Source: Corynebacterium choanae
GTDB lineage: Bacteria > Actinomycetota > Actinomycetes > Mycobacteriales > Mycobacteriaceae
Length of the DNA: 64,000 nt
Assembly (NCBI RefSeq): GCF_003813965.1
Contig: NZ_CP033896.1
Coordinates: 1,860,001-1,924,000, forward strand
Reading direction: 5' to 3'
The notes under the pieces: generated by a model
Told to the model about the DNA's origin: nothing
What the model saw: the letters and a program-made list of their open reading frames with translations, nothing else
Databases searched by the model: none
Position numbers and translations under genes: made by a program
Shown here: piece after piece, positions 1 through 8,818 of the stretch
How positions within the stretch are numbered: the stretch's first letter is position 1
Layout of the letters: every line of letters starts with the position of its first letter

Positions 1-233
1 CCGGTGATCTTCAGCAGTGCGAGTACTGGATCGGTTGGCTGTGCACCAACACCCAACCAGTACTGTGCACGCTCGGAGTCGATGCGGATTACCGACGGCT
101 CAGCCTTTGGCTCGTAGATGCCGATGTTTTCGATGACCTTACCGGAACGGCGGGTACGTGCGTCGGCGATAACCACACGGTAGTGCGGGGTGCGAATCTT
201 ACCGATACGCTGCAGTTTAATCTTGACAGCCAT
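1..233 (-). CDS. rpsP: 30S ribosomal protein S16 (partial, C-terminus off the window)
   Basis: The visible 77 residues begin [13 protein letters not shown] and continue through [17 protein letters not shown] and an IGIYEP segment, the conserved N-terminal half of bacterial S16. S16 binds 16S rRNA and assists early assembly of the small subunit. The ATG is at 231-233 and is preceded by a good Shine-Dalgarno (AAGGAG, about 7 bases away). The frame stays open to the left edge, so the gene is truncated only by the window. In corynebacteria rpsP lies near ffh; here a restriction-like operon sits between them. Confidence 0.97.
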   Translation of the reverse strand, partial: MAVKIKLQRIGKIRTPHYRVVIADARTRRSGKVIENIGIYEPKAEPSVIRIDSERAQYWLGVGAQPTDPVLALLKIT

Positions 234-284
234 GATGGCTCCTTACATATCTTGCAATGGTCACTGGACAGTACAGACACCACC

Positions 285-305
285 ACAGCAGTTTTTCACT
301 GCTGT
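285..305 (-). promoter_or_regulatory. Stem-loop in the rpsP 5' leader
   Basis: A perfect 8-bp inverted repeat (ACAGCAGT and ACTGCTGT) with a 5-base loop lies 52-72 bases upstream of the rpsP start. On the minus strand the hairpin is not followed by a U tract, so it looks more like a leader structure than an intrinsic terminator. Its function is inferred only from position. Confidence 0.4.
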
Positions 306-967
306 ACCTGGTCGGTTCAGTCCTTGGATTTTAGCTGCGCGTGACCACCGTTCGACCGTGGTCGGGTGCGGTGCTACGCAGCGGAGTAGTCTTGCGACCC
401 CATCATCAAATGAGTAGACGCAGACAACCTGAAAAATAGTAGCAGATAACCGCAGCAATCTGCCAATACGACTGCCTTGCCCCCGTGAGGTGATCACAGC
501 AACTATTCCCGTGAGTTGAACGCAGCAACGATTTTTTCCATCCGCTAAGAATTAGCAACTAGGGTCATAATCTTGCGCCATGGGAGTTCTTCGGCTGCAC
601 GATCCCATCTCAACTGCTGCCACCAACGATGTACGGTACGGATGGGACACGCGCGGCACAACATCCCGACTTCCCCTACCCTGCCAGGTAGCATGGACGT
701 TGCATGACTTGCGATAAGAGCAGCGCTCAGCGAGCCGCAGGACAGTCCACACAATCGTGCAAACAGTGAGGGTGCAAGTAACTAGAGCTGGTGACCATAT
801 GCTCTAGCCGCCAGCGGCTGTCCACTCGCGACTTCCCCCACCCACGGCGGAACACGGTTCAGGCTTCGAAGAAGAGCGTGTCGCGCCAGTTGACATCACT
901 GCAGTGCTGACATCCAAGTCAACGCCTAACAACAATCAGCAACGTGTGAAAGGTGTGTGTGCGAACA
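306..967. other. Gene-poor stretch between rpsP and the small HTH gene
   Basis: Only short overlapping frames without coding character are present. The rpsP promoter should lie in the right-hand part of its leader or just beyond. A minus-strand frame at 545-754 has an Arg/Trp-rich stretch vaguely like a transposase HTH, but it is too short and unsupported to call. Confidence 0.5.
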
Positions 968-1198
968 ATGCCGTCTCGACAAATCTCTGGGCGACTTCAA
1001 CAGCGCCTTTTTGCAGTACAACAGGCTGCCGTTGCCGAAGTCGAAGCAAAACAGCGCGTACACGACACGGTGGTGGAGGCACATGCCGCCGGTGCCGACT
1101 GGGCACAAATCGCCCATTTTCTGGGAGTGACTGAAGCTGCGGCACGTCGACGGTTTCATCAACAACCAGTTCCGACCGAACAGCCCACCTTGTTCTAG
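968..1198 (+). CDS. Small helix-turn-helix-like protein
   Basis: This 76-residue protein starts MPSRQISGRL. A helical N-terminal half (about residues 8-40) is followed by a segment at about 42-63 (AGADWAQIAHFLGVTEAAAR) with the length and hydrophobic pattern of a helix-turn-helix, of the type in which an Ala/Arg-rich recognition helix follows a Gly turn. The ATG at 968 is preferred, with AAAGGTG about 12 bases upstream; a GTG at 953 would add five residues. It stands alone on the plus strand, convergent with the restriction-like operon. Its role is unknown. It could be a small DNA-binding regulator, but no target can be seen. Confidence 0.6.
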   Translation: MPSRQISGRLQQRLFAVQQAAVAEVEAKQRVHDTVVEAHAAGADWAQIAHFLGVTEAAARRRFHQQPVPTEQPTLF

Positions 1199-1520
1199 TG
1201 ACGATCGCCCCCAAAAAAGACCCTGCTTTTCGCTCGCCTGCCAAGCCGTACCTGTAACCGGGTTTTCCTGCAATCAACCGAGACAGCTACCGCCAAGATG
1301 CGCCACACAACGGTATCTGGACAACCAGCACCCCTTCCAAAGGATCGCTACCAGCGAGAACAGCACGGTGAATCGAATTAATCCCCGTGAGCATCCCAGA
1401 GCAACCCAGCACCGCGCGTCTACGATCCATGTCAAGCTAGCGCCTATCCAGCATTTCGCGTCATGTTCCGCAATACAGTGCCAGGTACTCATGACTGAGG
1501 CACGATGCCAACAATCCTGA

Positions 1521-1538
1521 GGGGTTCGCACAAACCCC
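1521..1538 (-). terminator. Weak stem-loop downstream of the restriction-like operon
   Basis: GGGGTT and AACCCC flank a 6-base loop about 110 bases beyond the last stop codon of the operon. The minus-strand flank is not a clean U tract, so termination is only plausible. I see no gene in the rest of 1199-1648. Confidence 0.3.
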
Positions 1539-1648
1539 CGGACCGAGCTTGCTCATGCCGATTCCCGAACCCGTGTTGCTGTACTCCAGAAATACGTCTA
1601 AGTCCAAGGAAAGTATCTCGGGAGGACATGTGCGGGTGCAGGTGGTTG

Positions 1649-4219
1649 CTAAGGAAGATGTTCCTCCAGGGTGATAACGGTGTCGTATAGACCCATCCGA
1701 TGCTGCTGCTCGGGGTGCGAGCGGATGCCGGTATAGGCCAGGGAGGCGTCTTCGTAGCGGCGGAAAGCGAAAACAGCCTGGTTCATGTGCAGGGAGTTGA
1801 ATACGCCCAGACGTACCAGTAAGTGAAAGTCAGCCACGCTCAGGCCAGTGACTGACTTGAACAAGTCTGGCTCCAGCTTGGTGATGACGTCATGCAGGGT
1901 GTTTTCGCGAAAATCCGTCAGGTACATGAAAGCCGGAATGCGGGTAGCAAATTTGATCAGTTTTTCTTGTATTTGCTTTCGCTTAGATCTGTATTCTTTC
2001 TCCTCATCTTTGAGCTCTTTCTTCTCCTGAGGAGTCAGCGATTCACCCTTTTCCTTCCTCGATTTGGAAACCGATTCACTCATGTTCACGACAGTCTCAA
2101 AAACAGCGGACCCTAGCGCGCGGAAGCCTTCAATGTTCATAATGGCATTCATGGCGTCCTCGTTGGCCATGATCCGCTTGAGGGTCTGGTTGTCGACGTT
2201 CACCAAGATCGCCGACTCCCACTTTTTTGCCAGCAGCGTCGCAGAGGTACCTGCCATGGCAATGTCAAGGATTTCGCCTGCGTTGATTTCCTTCATGTTC
2301 GCCCCGTCATAGGCCAACACAGGCAGGAAGCTCACCAGTTCAGCCATAGCTGCTTCTGGGTTCTCAGCCTCAGGATTGAGCCCCGCACCGTAATCAGCCA
2401 TCTGGCGCAGCGCCCGGGTGGGTGCAAAGTCAAAGACGAACCCTGCCGGTTTGAGGATCTCTTCTTCGCTGGGATCATCCCCGTTGGGATTCTTGATCGC
2501 CCACGGGGACTGCACCCTGAAAGCAGCCTGGAAATACGTCTCAGGACTGGTCAGGTTACGAAGCATGAGGATTGAAGACCACTGCTTGACGGTCACACCA
2601 GTGGTGAGCTTGCCGCAAGATAGCGTGATCGTCTTGGTGTCGTGCCCGTCACCGATCGCTTGACGTACCGGCGGCAAGGCTTGCACCCCAATGCCAGCAT
2701 CAGGCCCGGCTGCCACGATCACTGCATATTGACGCCAATAGGTGTTGTGACGTTGACGCAACAGGTTGGCCATTGCCTCACACGAGGCGACAGTGGGCAA
2801 AAACCAAAATGAGTGCTGTAAGTATGGCAACAGTCGCACATCCGCATACGGGAAGGGCGGCCGTCCACCAGCTTTCAGCGCATCGAGGTTGGTGGGTGCA
2901 TGTTCACCACGAATAAGGTCTAACCATTTTTGCACGTCGCTTTGGTGGATGAACGTGGCATTCTTACCCGTGCCGGTGGCAGCGAAGAAGGAATTCAGGT
3001 CAAACTCGTCGAACTCACCTTGGTGGGCTACCGCGATCAGATCATCGGGCATCTGGTAAGTCAGCAGCCGCATCTCTGGGAGTGCCGCATACGGGTTCCA
3101 CTCACCCGGATGATCCCGGTACCAATCCGCTTTCGCCTGCTGCTCATCGGTATAAGTCCAGTTGAAGATCTGCTCCTCAATGAACTCACCCGTCGCCAGT
3201 GCCTTAAATGGTGTACCAGACAAGTACAGGTAGGCATTGGTAGTAATTGGCAGAAACGCGTTTTCGTCGTTACCCAGCTCGTCGAGTTCCTCATCGAACA
3301 CAGCCAGTCCAGCATGGTATTCGGCGGCGAGCTCGCCTTTCGCTTCCCGGGTGTCTTCCCCCTCGAAAAGCTCTTTAGCGGAATCACGCCACGCCCCAAA
3401 GTGGTACTCATCGAACACCACCAAGTCCCAGTTAGTGGTGTGTACCCACTCGTTTTTGGACTTGATCAGCCCCGTGCGCCTATCCCGCCCCAAGAGATCT
3501 TGGAAGGAACCAAAGTACACTAAGGGCTTATCGGGATCTATGGGGTCTGTGTCCCCCATGCTGGCAGCATTGCGATACTGCCAGCCCTCAAAGTCCACGT
3601 GACTTGCGAGGTCTTCATGCCAGGCGTCCTGTACGGCAGGCTTGAAGGTCACCACCAGCACCCGCTTTGCACCCATACGCTTAGCCAACTGGTAGGTGGT
3701 GAAGGTTTTTCCGAAACGCATCTTTGCATTCCACAAGAACCTAGGAACTGCGTTTGGGTTTTCTTCCCAGATCGAGTCGTAATACGCCATCGTGCGCTCG
3801 ACTGCCTCTGCCTGCTCAGGGCGCATAGCAAAGGTTTGGTAGTGGTGGCCCGAGTAGACCTGACCGGACCGCAGCTCAGCGATAGCAGTCAGCACGTCCG
3901 CCGGAGAGCAACGCACCCACTCCCGAGCAGAACCAAAATGCGGGTTCTCAAAGCCTTTAGCTACCAAACGCTGAATGACATCCGTATCCCGGATGATGGA
4001 TCCGTCTTCACGCTCAGCGGTCACGTCCACGTGCAGGGTGTAGTCCTGTTGCACCTGCCCCTGCGATTGGCGGATGCGCTCGTTCACATCCGCCTTCGTC
4101 GTCTGGCCAACCTTGATCAGTCCCGCATAATTTTCCGGCGGATTCCTAAAAGACCATGCGTAAAGGCGCAGCCGCGCGGAGGGCTTGGGCGGGAGTAACC
4201 GCTCGACAGGACGCCCCAT
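1649..4219 (-). CDS. GIY-YIG/T5orf172-like nuclease domain fused to SF2 helicase (restriction-type subunit)
   Basis: This 856-residue protein is the last gene of a three-gene operon. At about 18-52 it has a GIY-YIG-superfamily signature of the T5orf172 type (LYAWSF, then IKVGQTTKADVNERIRQ). A SF2 helicase core follows: Q-motif-like segment near 130, Walker A variant AKMRFGKT at 165-172, DEYH box at 270-273, SGT motif III at 334-336, motif V near 535-544 (CGKLTTGVTV) and motif VI near 564-573 (QAAFRVQSPW). A Lys/Glu-rich coiled-coil-like segment lies near 720-760. By inference it is the translocating and cleaving subunit of a restriction-type system whose modification subunits are encoded just upstream. 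The start ATG overlaps the upstream stop by one base (TGATG), implying translational coupling. Biochemistry of this exact architecture is not known to me. Confidence 0.88.
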   Translation of the reverse strand: MGRPVERLLPPKPSARLRLYAWSFRNPPENYAGLIKVGQTTKADVNERIRQSQGQVQQDYTLHVDVTAEREDGSIIRDTDVIQRLVAKGFENPHFGSAREWVRCSPADVLTAIAELRSGQVYSGHHYQTFAMRPEQAEAVERTMAYYDSIWEENPNAVPRFLWNAKMRFGKTFTTYQLAKRMGAKRVLVVTFKPAVQDAWHEDLASHVDFEGWQYRNAASMGDTDPIDPDKPLVYFGSFQDLLGRDRRTGLIKSKNEWVHTTNWDLVVFDEYHFGAWRDSAKELFEGEDTREAKGELAAEYHAGLAVFDEELDELGNDENAFLPITTNAYLYLSGTPFKALATGEFIEEQIFNWTYTDEQQAKADWYRDHPGEWNPYAALPEMRLLTYQMPDDLIAVAHQGEFDEFDLNSFFAATGTGKNATFIHQSDVQKWLDLIRGEHAPTNLDALKAGGRPPFPYADVRLLPYLQHSFWFLPTVASCEAMANLLRQRHNTYWRQYAVIVAAGPDAGIGVQALPPVRQAIGDGHDTKTITLSCGKLTTGVTVKQWSSILMLRNLTSPETYFQAAFRVQSPWAIKNPNGDDPSEEEILKPAGFVFDFAPTRALRQMADYGAGLNPEAENPEAAMAELVSFLPVLAYDGANMKEINAGEILDIAMAGTSATLLAKKWESAILVNVDNQTLKRIMANEDAMNAIMNIEGFRALGSAVFETVVNMSESVSKSRKEKGESLTPQEKKELKDEEKEYRSKRKQIQEKLIKFATRIPAFMYLTDFRENTLHDVITKLEPDLFKSVTGLSVADFHLLVRLGVFNSLHMNQAVFAFRRYEDASLAYTGIRSHPEQQHRMGLYDTVITLEEHLP

Positions 4220-5883
4220 CAGTCATCCTCCATCGGGCGCACAATGGACTCGATGAAAGCGATCTCCTCGTCGCTAAGCCCATATTTCGCATAGAGCTCC
4301 TCATCCGTCCAGATCCGATCCCACGACTGCTGTGGCACGAAGGTGTAGACCTTTCGCGTAGTGTCCTGTGATGCCTTGTGAAGCTGAATCAGAAAGCGAG
4401 TGAATCGGCATTTAAGATAGCTTAATACGCTCTGAGCTTCCTCTTTAGTTTCAAATGGGCCTATATGCATATAAGTCCAGGATGACACAGAGCCTGGTTC
4501 ACCCAGAAAAGGAGTGCTAATCACTCTGTGTGGATACGTATCCTTGTTGCCTGTTCCAGGAGCTGCACGACCAATAAACAACTTCCATGAGTCAATGACA
4601 TCGGACGTTCTCGGGAGCTCATCTCGTGAAATATATCCAATTCCACCGTTACGGTAGACCTTCAGGTCGCCAGTCTTTCGATTCGCTCGCCCCTTAAAGG
4701 AGCTTTCAAGCCCAAAGGCTCCAATGCTGCTCACGAGGTTAATAAACTTCTTTGCCTCGGGAATATTGACTGATCCGTCACTAGAGCCTTCTTTTTTGGC
4801 GACTTTACGGAGAATTGACACACCCTCATTGAATCGGATGAAAATATTTGCGCCCGGCTCCAATAGTTCACGAGTGGCCGAACTATCAAAGCTATCTTTG
4901 TAGCGCGTCGTGATCTGGCATTCTCCAACATGGTCTCGATTCCACAGAAAATAACAGACCCCGCCTTTAAGTCCCACACCAGGGAATACATCAGAAGCAG
5001 TTAAATAGTCCGCGAGAACTCGGATGCGCCCATCGTGGAGCATCTCATTTCTGAACTCATCCAAACCCATTCCACCCGCAAACCAACGGGAGGGAATGAT
5101 CATTGTGAGGTAACGTGGATCCAGTTTTTTGGCCTGCTGAACGAAGTCACCATAAATCGGACGTGCCTGTTTTCCGTGTCCAGAGGTAGACAGCTGGTAT
5201 GGCGGGTTACCGATGATGACGTCGAAGTGCATGTCTTTTCCTCCGTAGATTTGTTGTATCAGAGCTTGTGGATCCTCTGTGTGGGTGAGTGCGTAGGCGT
5301 GAGTCTCGAGGTCATCACCACGTCCGTAGTCATCTTCGCTGGCCTTGCAGTAGCTGCAGCGGCGGTGGGTGTGCACGAAAAATTCTTCGCCGGTGACTGG
5401 ATCGATTCGGCGCTCACGGGTTCCACCAGTCCAGGTATGTTCGGTTCTCTCGAACCAGATATTGCCATGATCGGTGTCGAAAGCAGTGCAGATCGAGTGT
5501 TTGCTATTGGCGTATTTGGAGCAGTAGATGGTGCGCCGCGCCATGAGTGCGGTCAACTCGGTGATAGCAATCCCGTACACCTGCTTGGTGAGAATGTGGT
5601 TCACCCGTTCCTGTAAGTCAGGGATCTTGTGTTCAAGCCCCTTGGTGAGCCGCCGAGTGATTTCGCGTAAAAAGATCCCGGTTTTGACGAACGGATCCAG
5701 AAACTTGACGTCAGGGTTTTCCCAGAGGTTATCCCCGTCATGGTCTTCAGCCCATGCCTGAGCTACTAGGTCGAGCATGGCGGACGCTATCTTGGGTGGG
5801 GTGAAGACCTCGTCGTTGGACAGGTTGGCGATACAGGTTAAAACGTCGGGGTTGTGGTTGTTATTGAAGTGTTGGCGGAGCAT
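4219..5883 (-). CDS. Eco57I-type DNA amino-methyltransferase subunit
   Basis: This 554-residue protein has EVFTPP at 25-30, a motif I variant (LDPFVKTGIF, 62-71) and the catalytic motif IV NPPY at 226-229, the class used for N6-adenine methylation. Between them is an insertion containing Cys121, Cys132 and CSYC at 176-179 preceded by HTHRR, a likely zinc-binding knuckle. The C-terminal half should hold target recognition. It lies between the smaller methyltransferase-like gene (one-base gap) and the helicase gene (one-base overlap). The part encoding the C-terminal half (about 4380-5000) is richer in A+T than the rest of the operon: 4381-4440 and 4741-4800 are each 25/60 G+C, against 32/60 at 5701-5760. 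This suggests a swapped recognition domain. Confidence 0.88.
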   Translation of the reverse strand: MLRQHFNNNHNPDVLTCIANLSNDEVFTPPKIASAMLDLVAQAWAEDHDGDNLWENPDVKFLDPFVKTGIFLREITRRLTKGLEHKIPDLQERVNHILTKQVYGIAITELTALMARRTIYCSKYANSKHSICTAFDTDHGNIWFERTEHTWTGGTRERRIDPVTGEEFFVHTHRRCSYCKASEDDYGRGDDLETHAYALTHTEDPQALIQQIYGGKDMHFDVIIGNPPYQLSTSGHGKQARPIYGDFVQQAKKLDPRYLTMIIPSRWFAGGMGLDEFRNEMLHDGRIRVLADYLTASDVFPGVGLKGGVCYFLWNRDHVGECQITTRYKDSFDSSATRELLEPGANIFIRFNEGVSILRKVAKKEGSSDGSVNIPEAKKFINLVSSIGAFGLESSFKGRANRKTGDLKVYRNGGIGYISRDELPRTSDVIDSWKLFIGRAAPGTGNKDTYPHRVISTPFLGEPGSVSSWTYMHIGPFETKEEAQSVLSYLKCRFTRFLIQLHKASQDTTRKVYTFVPQQSWDRIWTDEELYAKYGLSDEEIAFIESIVRPMEDD

Positions 5884-5884
5884 A

Positions 5885-6526
5885 TTACGCTCCCAGGTTG
5901 GCGATATCGGCCACAGTCATGGGCGGGAAGCTGGCGGCTGAGGAAAAAATATCGGCTCTATCCATCACGCCGAAAAGAGTATTTTCGGCGAAGGCTGAGC
6001 GATGGGTGAGGTTGTCAAAGCGGAAGTCGCGCCGCTGGAACTTCCCCTTGCCCAGGTAGCCCCACTCAGGGAATGTGATCGCCTCACCGCTGGGCCGCCG
6101 CATGGTCAGCGCGTCAGCCTGGACAATATTCACCGCCAGCACAGCTTGCGCCGCTTTGACCCAGTTTTCATCGGCGTCCTCACCGAGAAAGTCACGGAAG
6201 ATCGCAAGCAGCCCTTCCCGGCACAGGGCTGCATTGTCTTCGAGGAGCTCGATGCCGTAGATGCACATCAGCCCGAGCAGCGCGTAGTGGTTCCGCTCAA
6301 AGGTGCTGGCTCCGTAGCGGCTTTGCACCGTGGCAAGTTTCCGGCGGAGCACTTCTTTCACAAACACTCCTTCGCCGCAGGCAGGTTCCAGGACACGCGA
6401 GTCGATACGCTCAGACTCCTCCTTCACGAGGTCAAGCATGTCATTGACCATCCACTCAGGGGTGAAAACCTCGCCATGGTCGGCTACGCGCTGCTTGGAC
6501 TTCACGAGCTGGGCTTCTTCGCGCAT
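5885..6526 (-). CDS. Small methyltransferase-like subunit with motif I but no NPPY
   Basis: This 213-residue protein has EVFTPEWMV at about 19-27 and a canonical SAM-binding motif I, LEPACGEGVF, at 46-55. After a QADALT segment, where NPPY normally follows, it has only FPEWGYLGKGKFQRRDFRF. It therefore appears able to bind SAM but lacks the catalytic tetrapeptide. It is the first gene of the operon, with GGAGG 7 bases before the ATG at 6526, and is followed after one base by the NPPY-containing subunit. Similar short proteins are often annotated as restriction endonuclease subunit M. Whether it forms a heterodimer with the next product or is a degenerate paralogue is not known. Confidence 0.82.
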   Translation of the reverse strand: MREEAQLVKSKQRVADHGEVFTPEWMVNDMLDLVKEESERIDSRVLEPACGEGVFVKEVLRRKLATVQSRYGASTFERNHYALLGLMCIYGIELLEDNAALCREGLLAIFRDFLGEDADENWVKAAQAVLAVNIVQADALTMRRPSGEAITFPEWGYLGKGKFQRRDFRFDNLTHRSAFAENTLFGVMDRADIFSSAASFPPMTVADIANLGA

Positions 6527-6579
6527 TCATTGTCCTCCCGTGTGCACATGCAGCACACCAATTCCGTCTGTCAAGCGAC

Positions 6580-6585
6580 ATTATA
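6580..6585 (-). promoter_or_regulatory. Candidate -10 box of the restriction-like operon
   Basis: The minus strand carries a perfect TATAAT ending 53 bases before the first ATG of the operon. A weak TTCGCT lies 17 bases further upstream. The region 6527-7061 holds no gene. Confidence 0.5.
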
Positions 6586-6825
6586 TTTTGACGTTGTGCG
6601 CAGCGAAGTTTGCCGCCCTCAAAATTATCGAATACAACCCGGAAAACATCTGAGCTATCACTGTGCCAAATGTTTTTCGGCCACGTTGTTGTGGCAGCGA
6701 TCTGTAGCGACAGTGGAAGATACCAACCCTTTTCCACGTCCTGGAACCGTTCGAAGCTAGCGTGATGGTTCAGCCAGCTACCTGGATCCATGGCCGAAGT
6801 CTGATTGCGGTTGCGTCTCACAGCA

Positions 6826-6856
6826 ATGCCCCTGCACAGCAGGTGTGCAGGGGCAT
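6826..6856. terminator. Strong 13-bp stem-loop between ffh and the restriction-like operon
   Basis: ATGCCCCTGCACA and its exact complement flank a 5-base loop. It lies about 205 bases downstream of the ffh stop codon. Neither flank has a clear U tract, but the stem is very stable. It probably separates ffh transcription from the operon. Confidence 0.5.
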
Positions 6857-7061
6857 CAAGATCTAACGTGAATACGGGCGTCTTCTGGATACAGCATGGG
6901 TTGCCGGCAATTCCCCACTGTGCTTCGCAACGGCTGAACCAATTTCTAAGGTTCAGCACGACGGTTGCGGTGTGCAGTTGTTTTTGCCAAGCAATAACTG
7001 GAATTAGCTGCCAGTGAGACTTCTTGCAGGTTGGTTGTCCGTCTCGAGGTTTTCGCTGTTA

Positions 7062-8732
7062 CTACTTGCCGCCCTTGGATTTGCCACCAAAGTCGCCAAG
7101 ATCAAGATCACCGAACCCTGGTGGCATCATGCCGCCCATGCCGGGCAGGCCTTTGCCCATTCCTGGAATCTTTGGCATGCCTTTGTCACCGAATTGTTTC
7201 GATAACTCTTCCAGCTCTTCCATACTTGGCATGCCGCCACCCATACCGGGCATTCCACCCATTCCAGGCATCCCCGGCATCCCCGGCATACCGCCCATAG
7301 GAGCCTGCTTACGGGAATAGCCTTTCCGCTTGCCCTTCTTATTTTTGCGACCCTTCGGCTTCTTTTTGGTCGCTGATCGTCCCATACCTGGCATACCGAA
7401 TTGGCCTGCCATTTTGCTCATCATCTTCTTTGCTTCGAAGAATCGATCAACAAGCTGGTTGACTTCCTGAACGGAAACACCGGAGCCGTTGGCGATACGC
7501 TTGCGCCGGGAAGCATTGAGGATTTTTGGATTGGCCCGCTCCTGCGGGGTCATACCGCGAATGATTGCCTGAATACGATCGAGTTGTTTCTCATCGACCA
7601 TGTCGGCAATCTCATTCATCTGCTTGCCACCAGGCAGCATTTTCAACAGATTACCGATCGGCCCCATGCGCCGAATCATTAGCATCTGGTTGAGGAAGTC
7701 CTCTAAGGTGAGCTCACCAGAGCCGAGGCGTTGCGCGGCAACTTCTGCCTGCTGCTGATCGAAAACCGACTCAGCCTGCTCAATCAAGGAGAGCATATCG
7801 CCCATGCCGAGAATACGGCTGGCCATACGCTCCGGGTGGAAGACATCAAAGTCGTCGAGCTTCTCACCGGTAGAAGCAAACATGATCGGTTTGCCGGTGA
7901 CTTCCCGAATCGACAGCGCCGCACCACCACGGGCATCACCATCAAGTTTGGTGAGCACCACACCAGTGAAATCGACCCCGTCGCGGAAGGCTTCCGCGGT
8001 TTGAACGGCGTCTTGACCGATCATCGCGTCGATCACGAAAAGCACTTCGTCAGGGTTGATGGCATCGCGAATATTGCGCGCCTGCGTCATCAACGTTTCA
8101 TCAATACCCAGGCGACCGGCGGTATCGACGATAAGCACATCATGCTTGGTGCGTCGTGCTTCTTCAATCGAGGCTTCAGCAACCGCGACAGGATCACTGT
8201 GGCTGGTGCCCATTTCATGCTCGTAGGAGTCAGGGGCAGTTCCTGGATCCGGGGCGAAACAGGCAACACCTGCCCGCTCAGCGACGATCTGCAGCTGCTG
8301 GACTGCACCTGGTCGCTGCAAATCGCAGGCGACCAGCATTGGGGTGTGCCCCTGCCCGGCAAGATGTTTCGCCAGCTTACCGGCCAACGTGGTTTTACCA
8401 GCACCCTGCAAACCGGCCAACATGATCACCGTCGGCGGGGTTTTCGCCAGGGTGAGTCGACGCGTCTGACCACCGAGAATGCCAACGAGTTCCTCATTGA
8501 CGATCTTGATAACCTGCTGGGCTGGGTTGAGCGCCTCGGAGACTTCCGCACCTTGGGCGCGTTCCTTGATGCGTTTGATAAATCCACGCACGACCGGTAG
8601 CGCAACGTCAGCTTCCAGCAACGCGATACGAATTTCGCGCGCGGTGGCGTTGATGTCTTGCTCAGTGAGCTTGCCTTTTCCACGAAGCCCCTGCAGGGCA
8701 CCGGTCAACCGGTCAGATAGTGACTCAAACAC
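7062..8732 (-). CDS. ffh: Signal recognition particle protein Ffh
   Basis: This is the GTPase subunit of the signal recognition particle, which binds signal sequences of nascent membrane proteins and docks with FtsY. The N domain begins FESLSDRLTGAL. The G1 loop GLQGAGKTT is at 107-115, followed by DTAGRLG and TKLDGDARGG, then the methionine-rich M domain with RRMGPIGNLLKMLPG. The last 90 or so residues are basic and then Gly/Met/Pro-rich (repeats of GMPGM). The GTG at 8732 is preferred over upstream in-frame starts because family members begin MFESLSDRL; an AAGGAG lies upstream at a rather long spacing. Length 556 aa, in the corynebacterial range. Confidence 0.97.
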   Translation of the reverse strand: MFESLSDRLTGALQGLRGKGKLTEQDINATAREIRIALLEADVALPVVRGFIKRIKERAQGAEVSEALNPAQQVIKIVNEELVGILGGQTRRLTLAKTPPTVIMLAGLQGAGKTTLAGKLAKHLAGQGHTPMLVACDLQRPGAVQQLQIVAERAGVACFAPDPGTAPDSYEHEMGTSHSDPVAVAEASIEEARRTKHDVLIVDTAGRLGIDETLMTQARNIRDAINPDEVLFVIDAMIGQDAVQTAEAFRDGVDFTGVVLTKLDGDARGGAALSIREVTGKPIMFASTGEKLDDFDVFHPERMASRILGMGDMLSLIEQAESVFDQQQAEVAAQRLGSGELTLEDFLNQMLMIRRMGPIGNLLKMLPGGKQMNEIADMVDEKQLDRIQAIIRGMTPQERANPKILNASRRKRIANGSGVSVQEVNQLVDRFFEAKKMMSKMAGQFGMPGMGRSATKKKPKGRKNKKGKRKGYSRKQAPMGGMPGMPGMPGMGGMPGMGGGMPSMEELEELSKQFGDKGMPKIPGMGKGLPGMGGMMPPGFGDLDLGDFGGKSKGGK

Positions 8733-8818
8733 GACGGAAAACAATTCTCCTTGGGTCGACAACGTTACAAGACTGAGCAGCAATCACTGCTTTTGCTTTA
8801 TCGTTGTGATAATACTGC

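Noticed and set aside
545..754. Arg/Trp-rich minus-strand frame resembling a transposase HTH
   Set aside because: It is only 69 codons with no flanking inverted repeats or partner fragment; similarity is too vague.
2930..3523. Long plus-strand frame opposite the helicase gene
   Set aside because: It is the reverse-frame shadow of a well-supported gene with clear helicase motifs.
7731..8600. 289-codon plus-strand frame opposite ffh
   Set aside because: It mirrors the conserved Ffh coding sequence; no domain or ribosome site supports it.
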